In this document: in pieces, positions 20,401 through 28,216 of the stretch
Position numbering within the stretch: position 1 is the stretch's first letter
How the letters are laid out: every line of letters starts with the position of its first letter
Assembly (NCBI RefSeq): GCF_900100165.1
Contig: NZ_FNEO01000005.1
Coordinates: 1-64,000, forward strand
Direction of reading: 5' to 3'
Source: Flavobacterium glycines
GTDB taxonomy: Bacteria; Bacteroidota; Bacteroidia; Flavobacteriales; Flavobacteriaceae
Length of the DNA: 64,000 nucleotides
Notes under the pieces: model-generated
Seen by the model: the letters and a program-made list of their open reading frames with translations, nothing else
Databases searched by the model: none
What the model was told of the DNA's origin: nothing
Made by a program: the position numbers and the translations under genes

Positions 20401-21749
20401 ACGGTTCAGGAGCAGAAGTACAAAAGCCATTAGCAACTGTTGTTATTGGAGGACTTATTGTTGCTACATTCCTAACCTTATTTGTTTTACCTATCTTATA
20501 CATTATGTTTGAAAAAGGAATTAAATTAAAACCGGGAAAAATAAAATCGATTACTTCTATCATTGTGTTGGGATTGTTTCTCTCCTTTCAAAATACAAAT
20601 GCTCAGGAAAAAATTACAATTGACAAAGCCGTTGAAACAGCATTGCAAAACAATTTGAAAGTCAAAAACCAAAAACTCAATTCAGATTATTTGCAAAAAA
20701 TGGCTAAAACAGCTTATGATATTCCCAATACAGGAATTGTCAGCGAATACGGTCAGTTTAACACCAATATGAATGATATAAAAATTGGTGTTTCCCAAAG
20801 CATAAAATTCCCGACAGTTTACAAAAGACAAAAACAGCTTTTGGCAGAACAAGCCAAAGCTGGGGAATGGAACGAAGCTTTGCAAAAAAAGGAACTGACC
20901 AAGCAGGTTACAACCGTATTTTATGAAATGGTTTACTTAAAAGAAAAAGAAAGATTACTGCTTAAAAGCGACAGTATTTACTCCGAATTTTTAAGAAAAT
21001 CAACACTTCGTTTTGACAGAGGAGAAAGCAATGTTTTAGAAAAAGCAACTGCCGAAAACCAATCAGCTCAAATCAAAATACAATTGCAGGAAGTCGTGAG
21101 CGATTATAAAATGCTTCAGGCTCAATTCAGGTATTTATTAAATGACGACAAAGATTTTGTGCCTGTTTGGAATCAATACAAAATGACTTTTGAAGAAAAT
21201 GCAGATAAAAATAGCATTTCAAATCTGCCAGGCATAAAACTAAAAGAGCAGGAAGTAAATAGTAGCAAAGCCGAAATTGCATTAGAAAAATCAAAAAAAA
21301 TGCCTGAACTTATCGGTGGTGTATATTGGCAGACTTTCAAAACCAATACTGCTTTACAAGACAGCTACAATGGTGTTTATGGTCAGTTTGGTGTTGCTTT
21401 GCCCTTATTCAATTCGTCTATAAAAAACAGACAAAAGGCATTAGAAATCAATACTCAAATTGCCGAAAATAATTTGAATAGCGAAAAATTGAAACTGCAA
21501 ACTCAATATCAGGAATTGCTTCAGGAGTACAAAAAAAACAAAGGAACAATTACTTACTATGAAAACCAGGCATTGAAAAATGTAGATATAGTAACTAATG
21601 CTGCCAATAAAAAATTCATCAATGGTGATATCAATTATTTAGAATGGGTGATGCTAAACAATCAGAATATCGAAATTCAAAGTAATTATATTGAAGCTGT
21701 CAGAAAGTTGAACAATAGCATTATTGAACTCAATTCATTAACTAAATAA
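17421..21749 (+). CDS. Heavy-metal RND efflux pump (CzcA/CusA type) fused to TolC-like outer-membrane factor
   Basis: The 1442-residue protein has two parts. Residues 1 to about 1035 are a complete HME-family RND pump with 12 membrane segments, an N-terminal segment ending LPIDAVPDI, and the proton-relay signature D401-FGLIV-D407-GAVIIV-E414. From about 1040 a hydrophobic stretch (SITSIIVLGLFLSF) ends NTNAQ. It looks like a signal peptide and leads into ~380 residues of TolC/CzcC-like outer-membrane factor with long coiled coils (KAVETALQNNLKVKNQKL). RND pumps end in the cytoplasm, so this extra segment would carry the TolC part across the inner membrane. The adaptor gene follows. Exported metal is not determined; Co/Zn/Cd or Cu/Ag are the family substrates. 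Confidence 0.93.
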   Translation: MLNKIIEFSIKNKLIVALFTLALIGYGIYQFTKLPIDAVPDITDNQVQLITSAPSLGATDIERLITFPIEQANSNIPGLKEIRSFSRFGLSVVTIVFDDATDVYWARQQVAERLSTVKDQIPNGIGEPFLAPVTTGLGEIYQYAIRAKPGFEKKYNETELRTIQDWIVRRQLLSVEGVAEVSSFGGKLKQFEIAIDPNKLQSYNITIADVFTALEKNNQNTGGAYIEKGPTVLYIRSEGLINTIENIKDIAIKNTNNGSPLFIRDVADVRIGSAIRYGAMTYNGKGEVSGAVVMMLKGANSNVVIQNIKERIAQIEKTLPDGVIIEPFLDRTKMVNNSIATVGKNLIEGALIVLFVLIFFLGNVRAGLIVASVIPLAMLFAVILMNIFGVSGNLMSLGALDFGLIVDGAVIIVEACLFSLHSRKQGEITQNQMDDVVLETSTRMRNVAVFGELIILIVYIPIFTLRGIEGKMFLPMAQTIAFALFGAFVLSLTYVPMMTSLFLNKKIIHKQTFSDRMVEKLENFYQPLLEKALAIPRKIIGVTLTLFVLAIITLSFMGGEFIPSLEEGDFAVETRVLPGSNLQTSMTAISQGAKILLEKFPEVEKVVGKTGSSEVPTDPMPIDASDMMVILKDKSEWTSAATFDELSEKMAKELEAVPGVSYGFQYPVQMRFNELMTGARQDVVCKIFGENLDTLALYANKLGKIVNTVKGTSDLYIESVTGMPQIVIDYNRAAIAQYNLNIEDINRIVNTAFAGQSTGLIYEDEKRFDLVVRLAGEKRKDLADVQNLLIPTPNGSQIPLSQLAKVAITEGPNQIQREDAKRRIVVGFNVRGRDVQSIVKELQDKVGAQIKFPAGYYPTYGGAFENLNAAKQRLMIAVPISLLLIFILLYFAFKSLKQGLLIYSAIPLSMIGGIFFLALRGMPFSISAGVGFIALFGVAVLNGLVLIAEFNRIKKSGETDLKAIVLQGTKIRLRPVLMTALVASLGFLPMAISNGSGAEVQKPLATVVIGGLIVATFLTLFVLPILYIMFEKGIKLKPGKIKSITSIIVLGLFLSFQNTNAQEKITIDKAVETALQNNLKVKNQKLNSDYLQKMAKTAYDIPNTGIVSEYGQFNTNMNDIKIGVSQSIKFPTVYKRQKQLLAEQAKAGEWNEALQKKELTKQVTTVFYEMVYLKEKERLLLKSDSIYSEFLRKSTLRFDRGESNVLEKATAENQSAQIKIQLQEVVSDYKMLQAQFRYLLNDDKDFVPVWNQYKMTFEENADKNSISNLPGIKLKEQEVNSSKAEIALEKSKKMPELIGGVYWQTFKTNTALQDSYNGVYGQFGVALPLFNSSIKNRQKALEINTQIAENNLNSEKLKLQTQYQELLQEYKKNKGTITYYENQALKNVDIVTNAANKKFINGDINYLEWVMLNNQNIEIQSNYIEAVRKLNNSIIELNSLTK

Positions 21750-21816
21750 TGCCAGCGAAATGAATTCAAAAAAACATCAAACATTTGCAAAAAATCGAAA
21801 ACAAAATATAAAAGCT

Positions 21817-22944
21817 ATGAGCAAAAATATATTGATAACAATTACAGCTCTTCTATTCCTTACTTCTTGCGGAAACAAAAAAGCAGAGGAGGAAACAACA
21901 GAAAAAGCAACGATTGAAAACACAACAACACTTACCGATGCACAGATAAAAAATGCAGGTATTCAAACAGGAAAAATTGAGCAAAAAGAAATTTCCGCAA
22001 CATTAAAACTAAATGGTAAAATAGATGTACCGCCTCAAAATTTAGTTTCTATAAGTGTGCCTATGGGTGGTTATTTAAAAAGCACTAAACTTTTAGAAGG
22101 AATGCATGTTACCAAAGGACAGGTTTTATGCATTGTCGAAGATCAACAATACATACAATTGCAAGAAGATTATTTATTAGCCAAAGCAAAAATTGGTTAT
22201 GCCAAAGCAGAATTTGAACGTCAAAAAGAACTCAATCAAAGCAAAGCGAGTAGTGATAAAGTCTATCAGCAAGCACAAGCTGAGTACAATTCATTGGCTG
22301 TAATGGTGCAATCCTATGGTGAAAAATTAAAGTTTGCAGGAATAAATCCAAACAATATATCGGCAAAAAACATTTCAAAAAGTATTAATGTCTATTCGCC
22401 AATAAGCGGTTATATTTCTAAAGTAAACGTAAATACGGGTAAATATGTAAACCCAAGTGATATTTTATTTGAAATCGTAAATCCGGCCGACATTCATTTG
22501 GCATTGACTGTTTTTGAAAAAGACATCGATAAATTAGCCATTGGCCAATCGTTATTGGCTTACACCAATACTGACCCGGAGAAAAAACATCCTTGCAAAA
22601 TAATATTAATTGGTAAGGATTTTACCGAAAACCGAAGCACTGAAATACACTGTTATTTTACCAATTATGACAAAACACTTTTACCGGGAATGTATATGAA
22701 TGCCGAAGTTGAAGTGAAAAATCAGCAATCGAATGTTTTGCCTTCTGATGCCATTGTTACTTATGAAAATAAAAACTATATTTTTGTAGCAAAGTCAGAC
22801 AAAGAATTTGAAATGAAAAAAGTAACAACAGGAAATACCGAAAATGGTTTTACAGAAATTCTTTCAAATGATTTGAATGAAGCCACAATAGTGACAAAAG
22901 GAGCTTATTCTTTATTGATGAAAATGAAGAATGTGGAAGAATAA
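21817..22944 (+). CDS. Efflux RND periplasmic adaptor (CzcB/CusB type), lipoprotein
   Basis: This is 375 residues from the ATG at 21817, chosen because it gives a lipoprotein signal with lipobox LTSC (Cys18). The longer in-frame start at 21760 would add 19 charged residues before it. Membrane-fusion features follow in order: beta-barrel/lipoyl half (SVPMGGYLKSTKLLEGMHVTKG), alpha-helical hairpin (about 110-160), second lipoyl half (VYSPISGYISKVNVNTGKYV), beta barrel and membrane-proximal domain. It bridges the inner-membrane RND pump and the TolC-like factor and is the last gene of the operon, before a strong terminator. Confidence 0.93.
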   Translation: MSKNILITITALLFLTSCGNKKAEEETTEKATIENTTTLTDAQIKNAGIQTGKIEQKEISATLKLNGKIDVPPQNLVSISVPMGGYLKSTKLLEGMHVTKGQVLCIVEDQQYIQLQEDYLLAKAKIGYAKAEFERQKELNQSKASSDKVYQQAQAEYNSLAVMVQSYGEKLKFAGINPNNISAKNISKSINVYSPISGYISKVNVNTGKYVNPSDILFEIVNPADIHLALTVFEKDIDKLAIGQSLLAYTNTDPEKKHPCKIILIGKDFTENRSTEIHCYFTNYDKTLLPGMYMNAEVEVKNQQSNVLPSDAIVTYENKNYIFVAKSDKEFEMKKVTTGNTENGFTEILSNDLNEATIVTKGAYSLLMKMKNVEE

Positions 22945-23032
22945 TTGGTATATATTTGTTACCAATTATAATGTAATTATTGCTATAAAATTACCAAAAT
23001 ACTGTAATTGTAATTTTTAATTCAGTTTATTA

Positions 23033-23064
23033 AACAGCCTTTCAAATGAAAGGCTGTTGATTTT
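23033..23064 (+). terminator. Rho-independent terminator of the RND efflux operon
   Basis: A perfect 12-base-pair stem (AACAGCCTTTCA at 23033-23044 with TGAAAGGCTGTT at 23047-23058) and a two-base loop precede a T-rich tail. The loop is shorter than usual, so the top pairs are probably open. Confidence 0.8.
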
Positions 23065-23108
23065 AAGATATATCAGTAAATTAGAAAACAATATTAAAAA
23101 CTTACAAC

Positions 23109-23957
23109 ATGAAATGGATTACCAGAGAACGTCCAAAAATTGACCGAATAGCCTCTCCTTGGCTAATAAAAACTTTTGTCGATAAAGATGCTGAATTTAT
23201 TTATGTTCCATTTAGCGAAGTTTTGGATAAAGCAAAAGAATTAAATGCCATCCCATTTGACATTCCTAATGTCGAATTTACACACTATGAGGAAAAAAGC
23301 ACGTTTGATTACATTGTGAAAAAATATCAAATCACAGACCCTGCTATCCTGATTATTGCTGACATTGTTCGTGGCGCAGACACCGACAGACACGATATTG
23401 CAAAAGAATCGGCGGGACTTTGGGCAATTTCAGCGGGACTTTCCTATAACATTACCGATGATTATAAGTTATTAGAAAACGGAATAATTATTTACGATGC
23501 ATTATACAGTTGGGCAACACATTTATACAAACAAAATCATTTACAAAATAGCCCTTTCGAAAATCTGTTGCACGAAGTGTATCTTAAATTTTTAAAGGAG
23601 AAAAAAACAACTAATAAAAAAGCACCGGCTTGGGTCAAAGATTTAAAAGCAATTATTCAGGATCAGATTGATACTCAATTTACTTTTGATTTAAAAAAAA
23701 TTTCTAATGATTTAGAAATCAACCCCTCTTATTTATCAAGAGAGTTTTCCAAGTATTTTGATGATCTTAATTTTGGTGATTATGTTAGAAAATTACGAAT
23801 CGAAAAGGCAATTAATCTAATTGAGAACTCATCCTACACGCTAACGGAAATAGCCTATATGACCGGATTTTCAGACCAAAGTCATTTTACGAGAATTTTC
23901 AAAATACATACAGGAAAAAATCCATCTTCTTACCGTAAAAAAAACACAAAAAAGTAA
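23109..23957 (+). CDS. Chromate-resistance ChrB domain fused to an AraC-type DNA-binding domain
   Basis: This is a 282-residue two-domain protein. Residues 1 to about 135 match the chromate-resistance exported/ChrB family (MKWITRERPKIDRIASPWLI, FDIPNVEFTHY, IVRGADTDRHDIA, GIIIYDALYSWA). Residues about 190-278 are a double helix-turn-helix of the AraC family (SYLSREFSKYF, YTLTEIAYMTGFSDQSHFTRIFK). In proteobacteria, ChrB acts as a chromate-responsive regulator of chrA. Here the ChrB domain probably senses chromate and the AraC domain binds DNA. It lies 80 bases upstream of chrA in the same direction. Sensor-regulator coupling in one chain is inferred. Confidence 0.85.
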   Translation: MKWITRERPKIDRIASPWLIKTFVDKDAEFIYVPFSEVLDKAKELNAIPFDIPNVEFTHYEEKSTFDYIVKKYQITDPAILIIADIVRGADTDRHDIAKESAGLWAISAGLSYNITDDYKLLENGIIIYDALYSWATHLYKQNHLQNSPFENLLHEVYLKFLKEKKTTNKKAPAWVKDLKAIIQDQIDTQFTFDLKKISNDLEINPSYLSREFSKYFDDLNFGDYVRKLRIEKAINLIENSSYTLTEIAYMTGFSDQSHFTRIFKIHTGKNPSSYRKKNTKK

Positions 23958-24037
23958 TTCAGATACAAAAAGTAAACAGCATACTATTTCTATTTTATTA
24001 GCATTTATAGTTTTGTTTTCTTTAATAGAAAACAGAA

Positions 24038-25204
24038 ATGAAACATACTCCAACATACTCGTTAAAAGAATTAGTATTGTATTTCCTAAAGTTAGGAACA
24101 ATTGGATTTGGTGGTCCAGTTGCTTTAGTCGGCTATATGCATAAGAATTTAGTCGAAGATCGAAAGTGGATATCAGAAGAAGAATACAAAGAAGGTTTAG
24201 CTTTAGCACAATTGGCTCCTGGTCCATTAGCCGCACAATTAGCAATTTATCTTGGTTTTGTACATTACAGTTTTCTGGGAGCAACTTTAGTGGGATTTGC
24301 CTTTATTCTACCATCTTTTATAATGGTTGTATTATTGGGAATCGTTTATAAATTATACGGAGGATTGTCTTGGATACAAGCTGTCTTTTATGGTGTAGGT
24401 GCCGCCGTTATTGGTATTATTGTAATGAGTTCTTATAAACTTACTACAAAATCTATTGGAAAATTTAATTTATCCTCTTTTAAAACCAATTGGTTATTAT
24501 GGCTGTTTTTTATAGTTGCGGTAGTGATAACATTGGTTACACAACAGGAACAGGTTTTATTATTTGTATTTGCCGGACTTTTGTATATGTTTTTCAAAGC
24601 TCCTCCAAAATGGTTCAATAACAAAACCGCCAATTCTGTTGTTCTCTTGCAAATGGGCTTTTGGAGCTATGATAATTCAACCCTAATAAAAATTGCCCTC
24701 TTTTTTGCGGAAGCCGGAGCATTTGTATTTGGTAGCGGACTGGCAATTGTACCCTTTTTGCATTCGGGAGTTGTGGTAGAAAATCAATGGCTGTCAGAAC
24801 ATCAATTTGTAGATGCCGTTGCCGTTGCAATGATTACTCCTGGTCCTGTTGTTATTACAGTTGGTTTTATTGGTTATTTAGTTGCTGGTTTTCCAGGTGC
24901 TATGGTTGCTGCTTTAGCCACATTTTTACCTTGTTATTTATTTACAATTGCTTTAGCACCATCCTTTAAAAAAATTGCACAAAATCAATCTATCAAAGCT
25001 TTTGTAGATGGTATTACAGCCGCTGTTGTGGGGGCTTTGGTTGGAGCTGTAGGAGTAATTGCTTCCAGAAGTATTTTAGATATTCCAACAACACTTATAG
25101 CTATTGCAACAATTTTTGCTTTACTTTATATCAAGAAAATCCAAGAACCTTATATTATTGCTGTTGCGGCAGTTGTAGGGGTTGTTATAAAATTACTACT
25201 ATGA
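24038..25204 (+). CDS. chrA: Chromate transporter ChrA (two-domain form)
   Basis: This 388-residue membrane protein is the long form of the CHR family, with two homologous halves. The N half carries GFGGPVALVGYMH and LAPGPLAAQLA; the C half carries FGSGLAIVPFLH and MITPGPVVITVGF, which are the paired CHR signatures. About ten to twelve membrane segments are evident. The family exports chromate from the cytoplasm. Its stop overlaps the start of the superoxide dismutase gene by four bases (ATGA), so the two are translationally linked. The upstream ChrB-AraC gene supports the chromate assignment. Confidence 0.93.
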   Translation: MKHTPTYSLKELVLYFLKLGTIGFGGPVALVGYMHKNLVEDRKWISEEEYKEGLALAQLAPGPLAAQLAIYLGFVHYSFLGATLVGFAFILPSFIMVVLLGIVYKLYGGLSWIQAVFYGVGAAVIGIIVMSSYKLTTKSIGKFNLSSFKTNWLLWLFFIVAVVITLVTQQEQVLLFVFAGLLYMFFKAPPKWFNNKTANSVVLLQMGFWSYDNSTLIKIALFFAEAGAFVFGSGLAIVPFLHSGVVVENQWLSEHQFVDAVAVAMITPGPVVITVGFIGYLVAGFPGAMVAALATFLPCYLFTIALAPSFKKIAQNQSIKAFVDGITAAVVGALVGAVGVIASRSILDIPTTLIAIATIFALLYIKKIQEPYIIAVAAVVGVVIKLLL

Positions 25205-25929
25205 ACAGAAAAGATTTTTTAAAATCGGGTACATTGTTTGGTGCAGCTGCGTTAGTGCTTCCAACTACCAATGCGTTTGCTGAAAATTTAACAGATAATT
25301 CGATTGACAAATTAGTAGATGCCAATGGTAATTATATTCAACAAACCTTACCTTATAGCGAAAGTTTTTTAGAACCTTATATGGATGCAGAAACCTTGCA
25401 TCTCCATTATACTTTTCATCACGGCGGAGCAGTGAAAGGAGCTAACAAAGATTTACAAATGATAAAAAAAGCTTTGGATGAAAATAATCTGGAGACTGTT
25501 GATTTTTGGACAAAAAAACTATCTTATCATTTTTCATCTCATATTTTGCATTCAATTTTTTGGACAAATCTAACCAATAAAAGTAATTTGCCGAAAGGTG
25601 ATTTATTAAAGCGAATTGAAAAAAGCTTTGGCAGTTTCGAAAGATTAAAAGTATTAATTGCTGCAACTGCCAAAAATGTTGATGGCAATGGTTGGGGTAT
25701 TGTGGCATACCAGCCTTATAGTGATAGTCTTGTAGTTTTACAATGCGAAAACCACGAAAAATTAACACAATGGGGTGCGATTCCAATATTAGTCATTGAT
25801 GTTTGGGAACATGCTTATTATTTAAAATACAAAAACAAACGTACCGATTTTGTAGATGCTCTCTTCAATATTATTAATTGGGACAATGTAGCGTTGCGAT
25901 TAAATGATGCCTTAAAATTAACATTGTAA
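25201..25929 (+). CDS. Exported Fe/Mn superoxide dismutase of the chromate cluster
   Basis: The 242-residue protein starts with an export signal with Tat-like features (MNRKDFLKSG, then a hydrophobic Ala/Leu run ending NAFA, about residue 27). The usual SOD fold follows. All four metal ligands are visible: His69 in HYTFHH, His117 in ILHSIFW, Asp200 and His204 in DVWEHAYYLKY. It overlaps chrA by four bases. Chromate reduction in cells generates superoxide, and a superoxide dismutase (ChrC) is part of the chrBACF cluster in Ochrobactrum. An exported SOD here would remove superoxide outside the cytoplasm. Whether it uses iron or manganese cannot be read safely. Confidence 0.9.
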   Translation: MNRKDFLKSGTLFGAAALVLPTTNAFAENLTDNSIDKLVDANGNYIQQTLPYSESFLEPYMDAETLHLHYTFHHGGAVKGANKDLQMIKKALDENNLETVDFWTKKLSYHFSSHILHSIFWTNLTNKSNLPKGDLLKRIEKSFGSFERLKVLIAATAKNVDGNGWGIVAYQPYSDSLVVLQCENHEKLTQWGAIPILVIDVWEHAYYLKYKNKRTDFVDALFNIINWDNVALRLNDALKLTL

Positions 25930-26172
25930 ACTTTAAAGTTAACTCTATAGCCTGATTCTGAAATTATTAAAAGACAATCAAGCTATCTCTCCACAGTTAT
26001 TTGTTTTATTTCTATTGTTTGTGTCTCTCTCCTTTCCACAAACACAGCACAGTCACGATAAAAAGAGTAGTTCCTTGCTAACAAATATTTGTTCTAAAAG
26101 TGAATTAGCTACAAAAAACATCTGTTTTCAAAAATATTTCCCAAATTGAATTTATAAAAGCGTACAAAAACT

Positions 26173-26180
26173 TATTTTTG
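26173..26180 (+). promoter_or_regulatory. Putative -7 element of rlmD
   Basis: TATTTTTG matches TAnnTTTG and ends only 4 bases before the ATG at 26185, with a TTG at 26146-26148 (24-base spacer). If real, the transcript would be leaderless or nearly so. Confidence 0.45.
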
Positions 26181-26184
26181 CGCC

Positions 26185-27597
26185 ATGGGTAGAAAAAATA
26201 CAGACAAAGTTGTCTTTCATCAGATAAAAGTCCTTGATGCAGGTGCAAAAGGCGTTTCGGTAGCGAAAGCTCCCGATGGTAAAGTAGTGTTTATCCCGAA
26301 TGTGGTTCCGGGTGATGTGGTGGATGTGCAAACATTCAAGAAACGCAAGGCGTATTACGAGGGAAAAGCAGTGAAATTTCACGAACTTTCAGAACACCGT
26401 GTGGATCCAATTTGTGAGCACTTTGGAGTTTGCGGCGGTTGCAAATGGCAAAACATGAACTACGACCAACAGTTGTTTTACAAACACAATGAGGTAAAAA
26501 ACCACCTGCAACGCATTGGAAAAATTGAACTTCCTGAGTTTGAACCAATCTTAGGTTCGGAGAAAAAGTTTTTCTACAGAAATAAAATGGAATTTTCGTT
26601 TTCAAACAGCCGTTGGTTAACCGAAGCTGAAATTGGAAGCGATGAAGATTTAGGAAACAGAAATGCCCTTGGTTTTCATATTCCAAAAATGTGGGACAAA
26701 ATCCTGGACATCAAAAAATGTCATTTACAGGAAGATCCATCGAACGCGATTAGAAACGAAATTCGTGATTTTGCTAATGCAAATAATCTGACTTTCTTTA
26801 ATCCAAGAGAACATTCCGGTTTGTTAAGAACGGTGATGTTACGTACGGCTTCGACTGGTGAAATCATGCTTTTGATTCAGTTTTTCGAAGATGATAAAGC
26901 TAATAGAGAATTGTTATTGGATCATATGTATGCCAAATTCCCGCAAATTACTTCGTTGCAATATGTGGTGAACAATAAGGCGAATGATACGCTGTATGAT
27001 CAGGACATTAAATTATACAAAGGACGCGATTACATCCTGGAAGAAATGGAAGGTTTGAAATTTAGCATTAATGCGAAATCTTTTTACCAAACCAACTCGG
27101 ATCAGGCTTACGAATTATACAAAATTACCCGAGATTTTGCCGGATTAACCGGAAATGAAACTGTTTACGATTTATATACCGGAACGGGAACTATTGCACA
27201 GTTTGTTTCTAAAAAAGCTAAAAAAGTTATTGGTGTAGAAAGCGTTCCTGACGCAATTAAGGATGCTAAAGCCAATGCTGAACGCAATAACATTGACAAT
27301 TGTGAGTTTTTTGTTGGTGATATGAAAGTAGTTTTCAACGATGCTTTCATTGCACAACACGGACAACCGGACGTAATTATCACCGATCCGCCACGTGACG
27401 GAATGCACAAAGATGTGATTGAACAAATCCTGAAAATTGCTCCTGAAAAAGTGGTATATGTAAGCTGTAATTCGGCTACACAAGCCCGTGATTTAGCTTT
27501 AATGGACGAAAAATACAAGGTAACTAAAGTGCGTCCTGTAGACATGTTCCCGCAAACGCATCACGTGGAGAATGTGGTATTGTTAGAAAGACGATAA
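26185..27597 (+). CDS. rlmD: 23S rRNA (uracil-C5)-methyltransferase RlmD/RumA type
   Basis: The 470-residue protein makes 5-methyluridine in 23S rRNA using S-adenosylmethionine. An N-terminal TRAM domain (about 8-65) is followed by four Cys for a [4Fe-4S] cluster: Cys77, Cys83 and Cys86 in CEHFGVCGGC, then Cys in IKKCHLQ. The methyltransferase part shows DLYTGTGTIAQF, TDPPRDGMH, the catalytic Cys428 in YVSCNSATQARDL and the conserved Glu462 in HHVEN. Length and motif order fit RlmD. The start is fixed by the TRAM domain and the nearby promoter. The two DUF genes that follow are commonly next to it in flavobacteria. Confidence 0.94.
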   Translation: MGRKNTDKVVFHQIKVLDAGAKGVSVAKAPDGKVVFIPNVVPGDVVDVQTFKKRKAYYEGKAVKFHELSEHRVDPICEHFGVCGGCKWQNMNYDQQLFYKHNEVKNHLQRIGKIELPEFEPILGSEKKFFYRNKMEFSFSNSRWLTEAEIGSDEDLGNRNALGFHIPKMWDKILDIKKCHLQEDPSNAIRNEIRDFANANNLTFFNPREHSGLLRTVMLRTASTGEIMLLIQFFEDDKANRELLLDHMYAKFPQITSLQYVVNNKANDTLYDQDIKLYKGRDYILEEMEGLKFSINAKSFYQTNSDQAYELYKITRDFAGLTGNETVYDLYTGTGTIAQFVSKKAKKVIGVESVPDAIKDAKANAERNNIDNCEFFVGDMKVVFNDAFIAQHGQPDVIITDPPRDGMHKDVIEQILKIAPEKVVYVSCNSATQARDLALMDEKYKVTKVRPVDMFPQTHHVENVVLLERR

Positions 27598-27607
27598 AAA
27601 AAGTTGG

Positions 27608-27683
27608 CAGTATGCAGTAGCAGTAATCAGTATTAACCATGCTGAACACTCAAAACTGAACACTCAAAACTGAACACTGAATA
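27608..27683. repeat. 7-base periodic array between rlmD and the DUF6452-like gene
   Basis: About eleven 7-base units fill this gap. The first four have the form CAGTNNT (one unit is 6 bases) and the last six alternate CTGAACA and CTCAAAA, ending CTGAATA. Two perfect 14-base copies (CTGAACACTCAAAA) lie at 27642-27655 and 27656-27669. The array starts 10 bases after the rlmD stop and ends 8 bases before the next ATG. Confidence 0.75.
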
Positions 27684-27691
27684 ATTATTAC

Positions 27692-28216
27692 ATGAAGAAA
27701 ATAATAGTACTCTTATTGATTAGCTGCCTCTCCTTCTCCGGTTGTGAGAAAGACGATATTTGTGACGCTAACACAGTAACTACTCCCCGATTGGTGATTA
27801 CTTTTTACGATTACAACAATGCTTCTGTTGAAAAAAACGTAACCAATCTGAGCATCTTTGCTGACGGAATGGAAGAAGCTGTTACCTTTAGTGGAAGCAC
27901 TTTAATCAATGGAAGTACGGTTTCCATCCCATTAAAAGTAAATGCTGAAACTACCAAATTTCATTTTATTTTGAATTATGGAAGTACCAATGTAATAGTA
28001 CCCGCAAACGAAGACATTATTACTTTTAATTACACAACCGAAAACATTTATGTGTCACGTGCCTGTGGTTTTAAAACTAATTATACCTTAAAATCAGACA
28101 ATCCATTTGTTCACACCGATGCAGCCACTCCTGATTTGAAATGGATGCAATATGTTGCCGTAAAAAATAGTCTTATAGCTAACGAAAATGAAACACACCT
28201 TGAAATCTATTTTTAG
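27692..28216 (+). CDS. DUF6452-like lipoprotein
   Basis: This 174-residue protein has a lipoprotein signal ending FSGC (Cys about 18), then CEKDDICDANTVTTPRL, a Cys-containing start typical of a flavobacterial family I recall as DUF6452. A beta-rich domain with YYDYNNASV-like and TTENIYVSRACGF segments follows. It overlaps the next gene by 29 bases and shares its operon. It is presumably anchored in the outer or inner membrane facing the periplasm. The function is unknown and the DUF number is from memory. Confidence 0.75.
   Translation: MKKIIVLLLISCLSFSGCEKDDICDANTVTTPRLVITFYDYNNASVEKNVTNLSIFADGMEEAVTFSGSTLINGSTVSIPLKVNAETTKFHFILNYGSTNVIVPANEDIITFNYTTENIYVSRACGFKTNYTLKSDNPFVHTDAATPDLKWMQYVAVKNSLIANENETHLEIYF

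Noticed and set aside
22945-23108. Possible regulator binding sites between the efflux adaptor gene and the ChrB-AraC gene
   Set aside because: Short A/T-rich half-repeats (TTGGTATA, TTACCAAT) occur, but none is long or symmetric enough to claim beyond the terminator at 23033-23064.
26016-26044. TGTTTGTG/CACAAACA hairpin before rlmD
   Set aside because: Only an 8-base stem with a 13-base loop and no T run; too weak to call a terminator or riboswitch.
25930-26184. Possible small gene or RNA between the superoxide dismutase and rlmD genes
   Set aside because: No frame with codon bias or recognisable product and no conserved RNA structure that I can see beyond the weak hairpin.
16651-26184. 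Metal and chromate genes as a recently acquired mobile island
   Set aside because: I found no integrase, transposase, tRNA end, or flanking direct repeats, and base use looks like the neighbours; only gene content suggests transfer.
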